Shown here: positions 1 through 8,003 of the stretch, one piece after another
Layout of the letters: the number at the start of each line of letters is the position of its first letter
Numbering within the stretch: the first letter of the stretch is position 1
NCBI GenBank assembly: GCA_934622035.1
Contig: CAKTVG010000001.1
Coordinates: 62,001 to 126,000 of the forward strand
Length of the DNA stretch: 64,000 nucleotides
Direction of reading: 5' to 3'
DNA from: an uncultured Oscillospiraceae bacterium
GTDB taxonomy: Bacteria > Bacillota > Clostridia > Oscillospirales > Oscillospiraceae
Position numbers and translations under genes: made by a program
The notes under the pieces: model-generated
What the model saw: only the letters and a program-made list of their open reading frames with translations
Database searches by the model: none
What the model was told of the DNA's origin: nothing

Positions 1-337
1 TTTCATAACCCTTCGTGCTGAGTTGGAACGCAACGTAGGCATACTGTGTGTTTTTTGCGTAGTATTCCGTTCCGTACCAAGGAGTTGCACTGAGATTGCC
101 ATAACCGGTAGATACTTTGATGGTGTGGTTGCTCAGGGTCGAATCGTTCTTGACTGCACCAACAGTCAATTCGACGTCCGCCAGAACGTCATTCTTGCCA
201 TTACTGGTCACGGCAGCGCCGTCGATCCAACTGGCAAGGGTTTTCGTTTCTGTCTCTCCCGGATCTGCGCTGACAGCCGGTACGAGAAGACCGACGATCA
301 TTACCAGAGCCAGAAACAGGGATAGAAATTTCTTCAT
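1..337 (-). CDS. secreted protein, N-terminal part (runs off left edge)
   Basis: The start ATG is at 337-335 behind an AAGGAGGAAG ribosome site (341-350); 112 codons are visible before the window edge. The first 24 residues form a Sec signal peptide with a lysine pair, a hydrophobic core and a VSA cleavage site. The mature part (ADPGETETKT onward) is rich in Thr, Ser, Asn and Tyr and looks like beta-rich extracellular protein. I do not recognise a family. Its codons are less GC-biased than those of the neighbours, which may reflect recent arrival or surface-protein turnover. The remaining C-terminus is needed for any functional call. Confidence 0.75.
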   Translation of the reverse strand, partial: MKKFLSLFLALVMIVGLLVPAVSADPGETETKTLASWIDGAAVTSNGKNDVLADVELTVGAVKNDSTLSNHTIKVSTGYGNLSATPWYGTEYYAKNTQYAYVAFQLSTKGYE

Positions 338-390
338 GTTCTTCCTCCTTTATACTCACACGGGAGCTTGTCCCGTATTGTGGTCTTTTC

Positions 391-418
391 ATTATACACA
401 GGGAAAATGGAAAAGAAA
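391..418 (-). promoter_or_regulatory. possible promoter of the left-edge secreted protein
   Basis: A perfect TATAAT lies at 396-391 on the minus strand, about 50 bases before the start codon. The -35 hexamer (TTTCTT, 418-413) is poor. A short inverted repeat CGGGA/TCCCG (361-375) lies in the leader. Confidence 0.35.
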
Positions 419-655
419 AGGGTTTTTGAGAGAGTTTTTTGTAAAAAAACATGCGACTTTTTTGTGCATATTGTTGCAATTTCTTTACATATGTTCCTGA
501 AAAACACAACAATCCGCAGCGCGCGCACAGAGCGCCCGAAAATTTCACATGCCCCTTTATTTCTGCCCGCGTCCGCATCGCCGCAGCGGGTTTTGACGAA
601 CGATTTGCCCATAGGGATGGGCTTCCCGTTCCGCGGGAGAAGTTTGCAAATCAAC
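419..655. other. intergenic stretch without a recognisable gene
   Basis: This AT-rich then GC-rich spacer lies between the left-edge gene and the end of kbl. I see only small hairpins (for example TCCCG/CGGGA near 624-638) and no credible coding frame or RNA gene. Confidence 0.5.
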
Positions 656-687
656 AGCTGCCTGCACCGGGCACGGTGCAGGCAGCT
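656..687 (-). terminator. terminator of the tdh-kbl operon
   Basis: A perfect 14-bp stem (656-669 with 674-687) with a 4-base loop begins 19 bases after the kbl stop. The following minus-strand sequence TGTTGATTT is a modest T tract. Confidence 0.7.
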
Positions 688-705
688 TCAAATATTGCAG
701 GCGCT

Positions 706-1893
706 TTACAGTCCCATTTCCTTCTTGACCTCGCCGAAGGCCTTCACGGCGAAATCCAGATCCTCCTTCGTGTGACCGGCGGAAATCTGCGTGCGGATGC
801 GGTCGCGGCCCTTGGGCACGACCGGGTAGCAGAAGCCGACGACGTACACGCCCTTATCGAGCATCCGGCGGGAGAACTCCTGCGCAATGCGCGGATCGTA
901 GAGCATGACCGGCACGATGGGGTGCTCGCCCGGCAGCAGGTCGAAGCCCAGCTTTTCCATCTCCGCGCGGAAGTAGCGCGCGTTTTCGTGTACGCGGTCG
1001 CGCAGCTCGGTCGAGGCCTCCAGAAGGTCAAGCGTCTTGAGCGTCGCGGCGCAGATGGCGGGCGCAACGGTGTTGGAGAACAGATACGGGCGGGAGCGCT
1101 GGCGCAGCAGCTCGACAATCTCCCGCCGCGCGGCGGTGTAGCCGCCGGACGCGCCGCCGAGCGCCTTACCGAAGGTGCCGGTCAGAATATCGACGCGGCC
1201 TTCCACGCCGCAGAATTCCGGCGTGCCCTTGCCGTGCGTGCCCATAAAGCCGACGGCGTGGCTGTCGTCCACCATGGTCAGCGCGTCAAATTCGTCCGCA
1301 AGGTCGCAGATGGCGCGCAGATTTGCAATGTAGCCGTCCATGGAGAATACGCCGTCCGTGGCAATCATGATCTTTTTGCAGCCGGCGGCGCGGGCGTCGG
1401 TGAGCTGGCGGCGCAGATCGTCCATGTCGTTGTTCTTGTAGCGATAGCGCTTTGCCTTGCACAGGCGCACGCCGTCGATGATGGAGGCGTGGTTCAGCTC
1501 ATCCGAGATGATCGCGTCCTCCGGCCCGAGCAGCGTTTCAAACAGTCCGCCGTTGGCGTCGAAGCAGGAGGAGTAGAGAATTGCGTCGTCCGTGCCGAGG
1601 AAGCGCGCCAGGCGTCCCTCCAGCTCCTTGTGGATGCCCTGCGTGCCGCAGATGAAGCGCACGGAGGACAGGCCGAAGCCCCATTTGTCATAGCTCTCCT
1701 TCGCTGCGGCGATCAGCGCCGGATGGTCGGACAGACCCAGGTAGTTGTTCGCGCAGAGGTTCACAACCATGGGCTTTTCGGTGGTGGCGATGCGGGATTG
1801 CTGCGGGGTGGTGATGATGCGCTCGTCGCGCCAGGTGCCCGCGGCGCGGATGGCGTCCAGCTCATTCTGGAATGCGGTCAGTGCGGATTTCAC
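706..1893 (-). CDS. kbl: glycine C-acetyltransferase (2-amino-3-ketobutyrate CoA ligase)
   Basis: This PLP enzyme cleaves 2-amino-3-ketobutyrate with CoA to glycine and acetyl-CoA, the second step of threonine breakdown after Tdh. The 395-residue length is the family norm. The alpha-oxoamine-synthase signature is clear: N-terminal NYLGLSDHP, the DDSHAVGF strand (209-216) and the PLP lysine K243 in TGTFGKALGG. The start is GTG (1893-1891), 8 bases after an AAAGGGGA site. It lies 18 bases downstream of tdh and is surely cotranscribed. This pairing separates it from the related BioF and HemA enzymes. Confidence 0.95.
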   Translation of the reverse strand: MKSALTAFQNELDAIRAAGTWRDERIITTPQQSRIATTEKPMVVNLCANNYLGLSDHPALIAAAKESYDKWGFGLSSVRFICGTQGIHKELEGRLARFLGTDDAILYSSCFDANGGLFETLLGPEDAIISDELNHASIIDGVRLCKAKRYRYKNNDMDDLRRQLTDARAAGCKKIMIATDGVFSMDGYIANLRAICDLADEFDALTMVDDSHAVGFMGTHGKGTPEFCGVEGRVDILTGTFGKALGGASGGYTAARREIVELLRQRSRPYLFSNTVAPAICAATLKTLDLLEASTELRDRVHENARYFRAEMEKLGFDLLPGEHPIVPVMLYDPRIAQEFSRRMLDKGVYVVGFCYPVVPKGRDRIRTQISAGHTKEDLDFAVKAFGEVKKEMGL

Positions 1894-1911
1894 AAAAAAA
1901 CGTCCCCTTTC

Positions 1912-2949
1912 TTATTTCGACCAGTCGAGCACGACCTTGCCGGAGTTGCCGCTCAGCATGGCGTCGAAGCCCTTCTGGAAGTCGGTGTAGTGGAAGCGGT
2001 GCGTGATTACGGGCGTGAGATCCAGCCCGCCCTGTACCATATAGGACATCTGGTGCCAGTTGTCCATCTTGCGGCCGTAGATGCCCTGAAGCGTCAGGCC
2101 CTTGGTGATGATTTGGTTCATGTCCACGCTGACGGGCCCGTCGCCCAGCCCGAGCAGGGAAATCTTGCCGCCGTTGCGCATAACGGAGACCATCTGGTGG
2201 AAGGCCGCGCCGCTGCCGGACATCTCCAGACCCACGTCAAAGCCCTCGGTCAGGCCCTGCTTGCGCATGATCTCGCGGATGTCCTCGTTCTTGATGTTCA
2301 CGGCGGCGTCTGCGCCCATTTTCTTTGCCAGATTGAGGCGGTATTCGTTCATGTCCGTAATGACGACGCGGCGCGCGCCGGCGTATTTGCAGATGCCCGC
2401 GGCAATGATGCCGATGGGGCCTGCCCCGGAGATCAGCACGTCCTCGCCCACGAGCGGGAACATCAGCGCGGTGTGCGTGGCGTTGCCGACGGCGTCGAAG
2501 AAGGCGACGACGTCCTCCGGCAGGCTCTCGTCGATCAGGATGACGTTGCGCGAGGGGATGCAGACATATTCGGCAAAGGCGCCGTCGCGATCCACGCCCA
2601 CGCCGACGTGATCCTTGCACCACTGGATGTTGCCGGAGTGGCAGTTGCGGCAGCGGCCGCAGGTGATGTGGCCCTCGCCGCTGACGCGCTGGCCGATTTG
2701 CAGGCCCGTCACGCCCGCGCCCAGCGCGGCGATTTCGCCGACGTATTCGTGGCCGATGATCTGAGGCGGCCGGACATGCTGCTGCGACCATTCGTTCCAC
2801 TTGTAAATGTGGACATCCGTGCCGCAGATGGCGGTTTTGTGTACCTTGATCAGCACCTCGCCCGGGCCGGGCACGGGCACCGGCACGCGGCGCAGCTCCA
2901 GCCCCTCGGCGGCGGTTGGTTTGACAATGGCATCCATGAATTCCTGCAT
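1912..2949 (-). CDS. tdh: L-threonine 3-dehydrogenase
   Basis: This zinc-dependent MDR dehydrogenase oxidises L-threonine with NAD+ to 2-amino-3-ketobutyrate, which Kbl then cleaves. I chose ATG 2949 because GGAGGG sits 7 bases upstream; an in-frame ATG at 2982 would put the operator palindrome inside the gene. The protein is 345 residues. Catalytic zinc ligands are C42 (ICGTDVH) and H67-E68 (IIGHEYV). The structural zinc cysteines are C97, C100, C103 and C111. The Rossmann motif is GAGPIG. It is the first gene of the tdh-kbl operon, under a strong promoter flanked by repeats. Confidence 0.95.
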   Translation of the reverse strand: MQEFMDAIVKPTAAEGLELRRVPVPVPGPGEVLIKVHKTAICGTDVHIYKWNEWSQQHVRPPQIIGHEYVGEIAALGAGVTGLQIGQRVSGEGHITCGRCRNCHSGNIQWCKDHVGVGVDRDGAFAEYVCIPSRNVILIDESLPEDVVAFFDAVGNATHTALMFPLVGEDVLISGAGPIGIIAAGICKYAGARRVVITDMNEYRLNLAKKMGADAAVNIKNEDIREIMRKQGLTEGFDVGLEMSGSGAAFHQMVSVMRNGGKISLLGLGDGPVSVDMNQIITKGLTLQGIYGRKMDNWHQMSYMVQGGLDLTPVITHRFHYTDFQKGFDAMLSGNSGKVVLDWSK

Positions 2950-2968
2950 GGTGATCCCTCCAAGACGC

Positions 2969-3026
2969 GCACATATGTGCACGATATAAAGACAAGAAGA
3001 AAGAATGTGTCTTTCCTATAAAGACA
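2969..3026 (-). promoter_or_regulatory. operator-like repeats in the tdh-kbl leader
   Basis: Three elements lie between the promoter and the tdh start. TGTCTTT-N5-AAAGACA is a perfect inverted repeat at 3008-3026, overlapping the -10 box and start point. The 10-mer TATAAAGACA occurs at 3017-3026 and again at 2985-2994, 32 bp apart (three helical turns). GCACATATGTGC is a perfect palindrome at 2969-2980. The arrangement fits a repressor acting cooperatively at two sites, but the regulator is unknown. Confidence 0.55.
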
Positions 3027-3054
3027 GTATATCGAATTCCAGATGCGTTGTCAA
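3026..3054 (-). promoter_or_regulatory. sigma-A promoter of tdh-kbl
   Basis: The minus strand has TTGACA (3054-3049), a 17-base spacer and TATACT (3031-3026). Transcription should begin near 3019, inside the inverted repeat. Confidence 0.8.
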
Positions 3055-3201
3055 TTCCCCGAAGAAAAAATTTCCGGCCATGGCACATCGCGCCCGCAGA
3101 TTCCTCACGCAGCATCAAATTGTAGCTGTGCCTGTTTCCCTCCGCGGCTTCGCATACTTTGCCTGCTTTTCCATATCCTACGAAAAAAGGGAGGAAGGAT
3201 T

Positions 3202-4674
3202 ATGGAATCTCTTTGGCAGAAAACCTGCAACACGACCGCGCGGCCGCCGCTCTACGGCGACGCGGAAACGGAAATTGCCGTGGTCGGCGGCGGAATGGCG
3301 GGCATCCTGACGGCGCTGTATCTTCAGGAGCGCGGCCGCCGTGTGCTCGTCCTCGAGGCGGAGCAGGTTGGCGCGGGCCAGACCGCGCACACGACCGCAA
3401 AGCTGACCTCGCAGCACGGCGCAATTTACGCCGAGCTCATCGAGCGCTTCGGCCGGGAAAAGGCGCAGATGTACGCAAACGCCAATCAGCGCGCCGTCGG
3501 CGCCTATCGAAAACTGATCGAAAAATACCATATTTCCTGCGATTTTGAGGAAACCGACGCGATTTTATACACCCATGCGCACGAGGACGCCCTGCGCCGC
3601 GAGGCGGAGGCCGCGGCATCCCTCGGCCTGCCCGCATCCTTCACAACGCATCTGGCGCTGCCGCTGCGCATCAGCGGCGCGGTGCGCTTCACCGGACAGG
3701 CGCAGTTTCACCCTCTGAAGCTGCTCTATCCCCTGGCCGACCTACTGACCGTCTATGAGCGCACGCCCGTCGAGCGCGTAGAAGGGCACTGCCTGCAAAC
3801 GCCGCGCGGCCGCGTCCGGGCGGACAAGATCGTTTTTGCCTGTCACTATCCTTTCGTCAACTTTCCGGGCTGGTATTTCACCCGCATGCACCAGGAGCGT
3901 TCTTATATCCTCGCGCTGGAAAACGCGGCGCTCCCGGCGGGGATGTACTACGGCTACGAGCCATACGCGCCCAGTCTTCGCAGCTGGCAGGGACAGGTGC
4001 TGCTCGGCGGCGGGGCGCACCGCGCCGGAGAAAACCCAACGGGCGGACGCTACCGTTCTCTGCGCGAGGCGGCGCAGATTCTCTTTCCGGACAGCCGCGA
4101 GACGGCGCACTGGTCCGCGCAGGACTGCATGACGGCCTCCGGCGTGCCGTATATCGGACGGTTTTCGCGGAAAAGCGAGGATTTTTTTGTGGCAACGGGC
4201 TTTGGGAAATGGGGCATGAGCAGCGCAATGGCTGCGGCGGAGCTGCTGACGGCGCTGATCTGCGACGGCGGCCACCCGGACGCGGCGATTTTCGATCCGA
4301 CGGCGCTGGAGCAGCAGCGCGCCGGGAAGGTTCTCTCCGAGGGTGCGCACGCGGTGCGCGGTCTGGCGCACCGCGTGCTGCACGGCGCGCTCCCGCTGCC
4401 GGAGGAGCTGCCGGTCGGGCACGGCGGCCCGGCCCTGGTGGACGGCAGGCAGATGGGCGTCTACCGTGCGTCGGAGACGGAATACTACGCCGTGGAGCTG
4501 GCCTGCCCGCACCTCGGCTGCCGCTTGGAGTGGAATCCGGATGAGAAAAGCTGGGACTGCCCCTGCCACGGCTCGCGCTTTGACTACCGCGGCAACCGTC
4601 TGAGCGCCCCGGCGCAGACGCCGCTTGCGGGCTGCCATCTGCCGGAACACCCGGCGCAGCGGGATACGAAATAA
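3202..4674 (+). CDS. FAD-dependent oxidoreductase (DAO family) with C-terminal Rieske domain
   Basis: This 490-residue protein starts at ATG 3202 behind GGGAGGAAGG. Residues 24-400 form a D-amino-acid-oxidase/glycine-oxidase type flavoprotein: the dinucleotide motif VVGGGMAG is near residue 27, an acidic VLEAE follows, and GFGKWGMSS marks the C-terminal flavin contact. Residues 405-490 are a Rieske [2Fe-2S] domain with C435-x-H437 and C453-x-x-H456. The same fusion is known in YhfW-type proteins of Firmicutes, whose substrate is not established. It is divergent from tdh and stands alone. Oxidation of a secondary amine or amino acid is only a family inference. Confidence 0.85.
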   Translation: MESLWQKTCNTTARPPLYGDAETEIAVVGGGMAGILTALYLQERGRRVLVLEAEQVGAGQTAHTTAKLTSQHGAIYAELIERFGREKAQMYANANQRAVGAYRKLIEKYHISCDFEETDAILYTHAHEDALRREAEAAASLGLPASFTTHLALPLRISGAVRFTGQAQFHPLKLLYPLADLLTVYERTPVERVEGHCLQTPRGRVRADKIVFACHYPFVNFPGWYFTRMHQERSYILALENAALPAGMYYGYEPYAPSLRSWQGQVLLGGGAHRAGENPTGGRYRSLREAAQILFPDSRETAHWSAQDCMTASGVPYIGRFSRKSEDFFVATGFGKWGMSSAMAAAELLTALICDGGHPDAAIFDPTALEQQRAGKVLSEGAHAVRGLAHRVLHGALPLPEELPVGHGGPALVDGRQMGVYRASETEYYAVELACPHLGCRLEWNPDEKSWDCPCHGSRFDYRGNRLSAPAQTPLAGCHLPEHPAQRDTK

Positions 4675-4763
4675 TTTCGCCGCGCCCGCCCGGAATCGTT
4701 TCCTTTCGCGCCCGGTCCGTCATAGAATGGATAAATGTCAGCGCTTTGACGGGAGGTGCTTTT

Positions 4764-4838
4764 ATGAATCCGACAGACCGGGGCGACATCGATGATTTGA
4801 TCTTCGCCGACGAGGAATACTGCCCCAGCACGAGGTAA
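4764..4838 (+). CDS. possible 24-residue small protein upstream of prfB
   Basis: An ATG at 4764 follows GGGAGGTG at an 8-base spacing, a better ribosome site than many genes here. It opens 24 codons (MNPTDRGDIDDLIFADEEYC then PSTR) ending in TAA at 4836. The peptide is acidic with one Cys and has no signal or membrane segment. A TAGAAT box lies about 40 bases upstream without a good -35. It ends 10 bases before the prfB promoter. I do not recognise it; it could be a chance frame. Confidence 0.35.
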   Translation: MNPTDRGDIDDLIFADEEYCPSTR

Positions 4839-4847
4839 AAATTTTCC

Positions 4848-4876
4848 TTTACAGATCTCTCCGCATGGGATATACT
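4848..4876 (+). promoter_or_regulatory. sigma-A promoter of prfB
   Basis: TTTACA (4848-4853), a 17-base spacer and TATACT (4871-4876) lie 33 bases before the prfB ATG. Confidence 0.75.
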
Positions 4877-4909
4877 ATAGAAAAACATGGAATATCGGAG
4901 AAATGAATT

Positions 4910-6031
4910 ATGATCGAATTTGAAGAATACAAAGGCAAGCTCAACGATCTGAAGCCCAGGCTCGACGGGCTGAAGGCGGCCTTCCTGCCGCAGGCGGCGC
5001 TCGATGAGCTGGAGCGCCTGCACGCCATGGCGGAGGCGCCCGGCTTCTGGGATGATCCCGCCCGCTCGCAGAAGGCGGTCATGCGCACAAAGCAGCTGGA
5101 GCATAAAAAGGAAAAATATGAGGGCATGTGCCGCTCCTGGGACGATCTGATGACCATCTGCGAAATGGCGCTGGAGGAAAACGACGACTCCATGCTCGAG
5201 GAGCTGAAGGAAGGCTATGCCAGGCTGGAGGCGGACATGGAGGAGGCGCGTCTGGAGACGCTGCTGACCGGCGAATACGACGCAAACAATGCCCTTCTGT
5301 CCTTCCACGCCGGCGCAGGCGGCACCGAGGCGCAGGACTGGTGCTACATGCTCTACCGCATGTATACCCGCTGGGCCGAGTCGCATGGCTACACCTATAA
5401 GATTCTGGACTATCTGGACGGCGACGAGGCCGGACTGAAGTCTGCCGACATCATGATCGAGGGCGAAAATGCCTACGGCTTCCTCAAGGGCGAGGCGGGC
5501 GTGCACCGTCTGGTGCGCATCTCTCCCTTTGACGCAGCGGGCCGCCGTCACACCTCCTTCTCCGCGGTGGAGGTCATCCCGGAGATCACGGACGACGTCG
5601 AGGTGGAGATCCGTCCCGAGGACATCGAGATGCAGGTCTACCGCTCCTCCGGCGCGGGCGGCCAGCACATCAACAAGACCTCGTCCGCCGTGCGCCTGAT
5701 CCACAAGCCGACGGGCATCGTCGTGTCCTGCCAGACGCAGCGCGACCAGTTCCAGAACAAGGAGACCTGTATGCGCATGCTGCGCTCGAAGCTGCTGGAA
5801 ATCAAGGAGCGCGAGCATCTGGAAAAGATTTCCGACATCAAGGGCGTGCAGCAGAAGATCGAATGGGGCAGCCAGATCCGCAGCTACGTTTTCATGCCCT
5901 ACACGCTGGCGAAGGACACGCGGACAGGCTTTGAGTCCACGAACATCAACGCCGTCATGGACGGAAACATCGACGGCTTTATCAACGCTTATCTGACCTG
6001 CGCCGCCACCGGCAACTGGGCGACGAAATAA
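4910..6031 (+). CDS. prfB: peptide chain release factor 2
   Basis: RF2 reads UAA and UGA stop codons and triggers peptide release. The 373-residue product has the RF2 tripeptide SPF (205-207), which recognises the stop codon, and the GGQ loop (250-252) with the typical SSGAGGQHINKTSSAVR context. An FWDD segment near residue 46 is also characteristic. The start ATG is preceded by GGAG. Unlike B. subtilis and E. coli prfB, the reading frame is continuous through the N-terminal region where those genes carry an in-frame UGA and a programmed +1 shift. A strong terminator follows. Confidence 0.96.
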   Translation: MIEFEEYKGKLNDLKPRLDGLKAAFLPQAALDELERLHAMAEAPGFWDDPARSQKAVMRTKQLEHKKEKYEGMCRSWDDLMTICEMALEENDDSMLEELKEGYARLEADMEEARLETLLTGEYDANNALLSFHAGAGGTEAQDWCYMLYRMYTRWAESHGYTYKILDYLDGDEAGLKSADIMIEGENAYGFLKGEAGVHRLVRISPFDAAGRRHTSFSAVEVIPEITDDVEVEIRPEDIEMQVYRSSGAGGQHINKTSSAVRLIHKPTGIVVSCQTQRDQFQNKETCMRMLRSKLLEIKEREHLEKISDIKGVQQKIEWGSQIRSYVFMPYTLAKDTRTGFESTNINAVMDGNIDGFINAYLTCAATGNWATK

Positions 6032-6050
6032 GCGAATAGTAACCATCGGC

Positions 6051-6083
6051 AGCGCCGCCGGTTCCCTGTGAACCGGCGGCGCT
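6051..6083 (+). terminator. terminator after prfB
   Basis: A perfect 14-bp GC-rich stem (6051-6064 with 6070-6083) has a 5-base loop and is followed by TTTG. It begins 20 bases after the prfB stop. Confidence 0.65.
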
Positions 6084-6154
6084 TTGCAAATCGATGCGCG
6101 GAGCACGGCTCGTGCCAGGCGCCGCGCTCTGCGCACTGACTCCGAATACATCAA

Positions 6155-6187
6155 ATGCCGCCCTTCTCCTTGCGAGAAGGGCGGCAT
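6155..6187 (-). terminator. terminator after the transketolase genes
   Basis: A perfect 14-bp stem (6155-6168 with 6174-6187) with a 5-base loop lies just past the end of the minus-strand transketolase C subunit. TTTGAT follows on the minus strand. Confidence 0.65.
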
Positions 6188-6200
6188 TGCGCTGCTGCCG

Positions 6201-7145
6201 TTATTTTTTTGCCAGAGCCTCGCGAATCTTCGCGCAGATGCCGTCCGGCGTCAGGCCGTAGGCTGCCAGGACGTCCGCGGCCTTGCCGCTGCGGCCGAAC
6301 TCGTCGTTCACGCCGTGGCGCACGACCGGGACGGGGCAGTGCTCGCTGACGTATTCCGCAACCGCGCCGCCCAGACCGCCGATGACGCTGTGCTCCTCGG
6401 TGGTGACGATGCAGCCGGTTTCCTTTGCGGCCTGCTCCACCAGCGCGCCGTCGAGCGGCTTGATCGTGTGCATGTCGATCACGCGGACGGAAATGCCTTC
6501 CTTGGCCATCGTCTCGCGCGCCTGAAGCGCCATCTGGACCATCATGCCGGTGGCGATGACGGTGACGTCGCTGCCGTCTGCCAGCACGGCGCCCTTGTCC
6601 AGCTCAAACTTGTAGCCGGGGATTTCGTCCGTGACGATATCGACGGCGGAGCGGCCGAGACGCAGGTAGGCCGGGCCGTCATAGTTCAGCAGCGCCTCGA
6701 CGGCGAGCTTCATCTCGTGGCCGTCGCAGGGGCACAGCACCTTCATGCCGGGGATGACGCGCATGAGCGCGAAGTCCTCGATGCACTGGTGCGTTGCGCC
6801 GTCCTCGCCGACGGACAGGCCGCCGTGGGAGCCGACGATTTTGACATTCAGGTGGGGATAGGCGACGGAGTTGCGCACCTGCTCCCATGCGCGCCCGGCG
6901 GCGAACATGGCGAAGGTGTCCGTGAAGGGCTTGAAGCCGCAGGTGGCCATGCCGGCGGCGACGCCGGTCATGTTGCATTCTGCGATGCCCATGTCGAAGA
7001 AGCGTTCGGGATACTTGGCGGCAAAGCCCTTGGTCATGGTCGCGCCCGCGAGGTCGGCGTCGAAGACGACCAGTTCGGGGTACTTTTCTGCCAGCTCTAC
7101 CAGCGCCTCGCCGTAGGCGTTGCGCGTTGCGATTTTACCTGCCAT
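6201..7145 (-). CDS. transketolase, C-terminal subunit
   Basis: This is the second half of a split thiamine-diphosphate transketolase of the pentose phosphate pathway; it pairs with the N-terminal subunit just upstream. The 314 residues hold the pyrimidine-binding domain with the conserved catalytic glutamate in MGIAECNM (about residue 55), the SHGGLSVGEDGATHQ segment (about 105-120), and a C-terminal transketolase domain. Only one base separates it from the stop of the N subunit, so translation is probably coupled. The exact sugar-phosphate substrate cannot be read from sequence. Confidence 0.93.
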   Translation of the reverse strand: MAGKIATRNAYGEALVELAEKYPELVVFDADLAGATMTKGFAAKYPERFFDMGIAECNMTGVAAGMATCGFKPFTDTFAMFAAGRAWEQVRNSVAYPHLNVKIVGSHGGLSVGEDGATHQCIEDFALMRVIPGMKVLCPCDGHEMKLAVEALLNYDGPAYLRLGRSAVDIVTDEIPGYKFELDKGAVLADGSDVTVIATGMMVQMALQARETMAKEGISVRVIDMHTIKPLDGALVEQAAKETGCIVTTEEHSVIGGLGGAVAEYVSEHCPVPVVRHGVNDEFGRSGKAADVLAAYGLTPDGICAKIREALAKK

Positions 7146-7146
7146 A

Positions 7147-7992
7147 TTACTTGCCCTCCAGTTCCGCTAATTTTGCTTCCAGCTCGGCCTTGCCCTGTGC
7201 GTACTGCTCGTCGTTCGGGGCCTTGCCGTGCCAGCCGGCGTTGTTTTCCATGTAGGAGACGCCCTTGCCCTTGACGGTTTTCATCAGCACGACCGTGGGC
7301 TTGCCCTTGACGGTCTTTGCTTCCTCAAAGACGCGCACCAGCGCGTCGAAGTCGTGACCGTCGACGTGGATGACGTTCCAGTTGAAGGCTTCAAACTTCT
7401 TATCCAGCGGCTCGGAGGGCATGACGTCCTTTGTCGCGCCGTCGATCTGAAGGCCGTTGACGTCCACGATGGCACAGAGATTGTCGAGGTGGTACTTTGC
7501 CGCGGACATGGCGGCCTCCCAGACCTGACCCTCGGCGATCTCGCCGTCGCCCAGGACGGCGTAGACGCGGTAGTCCTTCTTTGCAACCTTGCCTGCCAGC
7601 GCCATGCCGACGGCGGCGGAGATGCCCTGGCCCAAAGAGCCGGTGGACATGTCCACGCCGGGAACGTGGCGCATCTCGGCGTGGCCGGAGATGTGGCCCT
7701 TGATGGAGCGGAAGAGCTTCAGCTCCTCTGCCGGGAAGTAGCCGCGCAGCGCCAGCACGGGGTAGAGCGCCGGGGTGCAGTGGCCCTTGGACAGGACAAA
7801 GCGGTCGCGGTCGGGCCAGTGCGGGTTCTGCGGGTCGATGTTCATGACGTTGAAGTACAGCGTGGTGATCGCATCAATGGCGGACAGACTGCCGCCGATA
7901 TGACCGGAGGCGGCGGTGTGCACGGCGTCGAGGCCGAGCAGGCGCGCCTTATAGGCCATGATTTCCAGTTGCTTTCCGTAGAGCTTTTCCAT
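7147..7992 (-). CDS. transketolase, N-terminal subunit
   Basis: The 281-residue subunit binds the diphosphate of thiamine diphosphate. Visible are the HxGGS entry motif (HIGGSLSAID), SKGHCTPALY, MSTGSLGQGIS and the ThDP signature GDGE...N (GDGEIAEGQVWEAA, then DVNGLQID). It is 11 bases downstream of glyS with its own GGAGG site. It therefore probably forms a glyS-transketolase transcription unit. Split transketolases of this kind are common in Firmicutes and archaea. Confidence 0.93.
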   Translation of the reverse strand: MEKLYGKQLEIMAYKARLLGLDAVHTAASGHIGGSLSAIDAITTLYFNVMNIDPQNPHWPDRDRFVLSKGHCTPALYPVLALRGYFPAEELKLFRSIKGHISGHAEMRHVPGVDMSTGSLGQGISAAVGMALAGKVAKKDYRVYAVLGDGEIAEGQVWEAAMSAAKYHLDNLCAIVDVNGLQIDGATKDVMPSEPLDKKFEAFNWNVIHVDGHDFDALVRVFEEAKTVKGKPTVVLMKTVKGKGVSYMENNAGWHGKAPNDEQYAQGKAELEAKLAELEGK

Positions 7993-8003
7993 GGTGTTCC
8001 TCC

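Noticed and set aside
451..3021. An 856-codon plus-strand open frame opposite kbl and tdh
   Set aside because: It is the antisense shadow of two well-identified minus-strand enzymes in high-GC DNA; its translation is Ala/Arg/His-rich with no motifs or ribosome site.
4740..4910. The 24-codon ORF as the 5' part of prfB joined by frameshifting
   Set aside because: It ends in TAA, not the UGA-C shift site, lies upstream of the prfB promoter, and prfB already has a full-length N-terminus.
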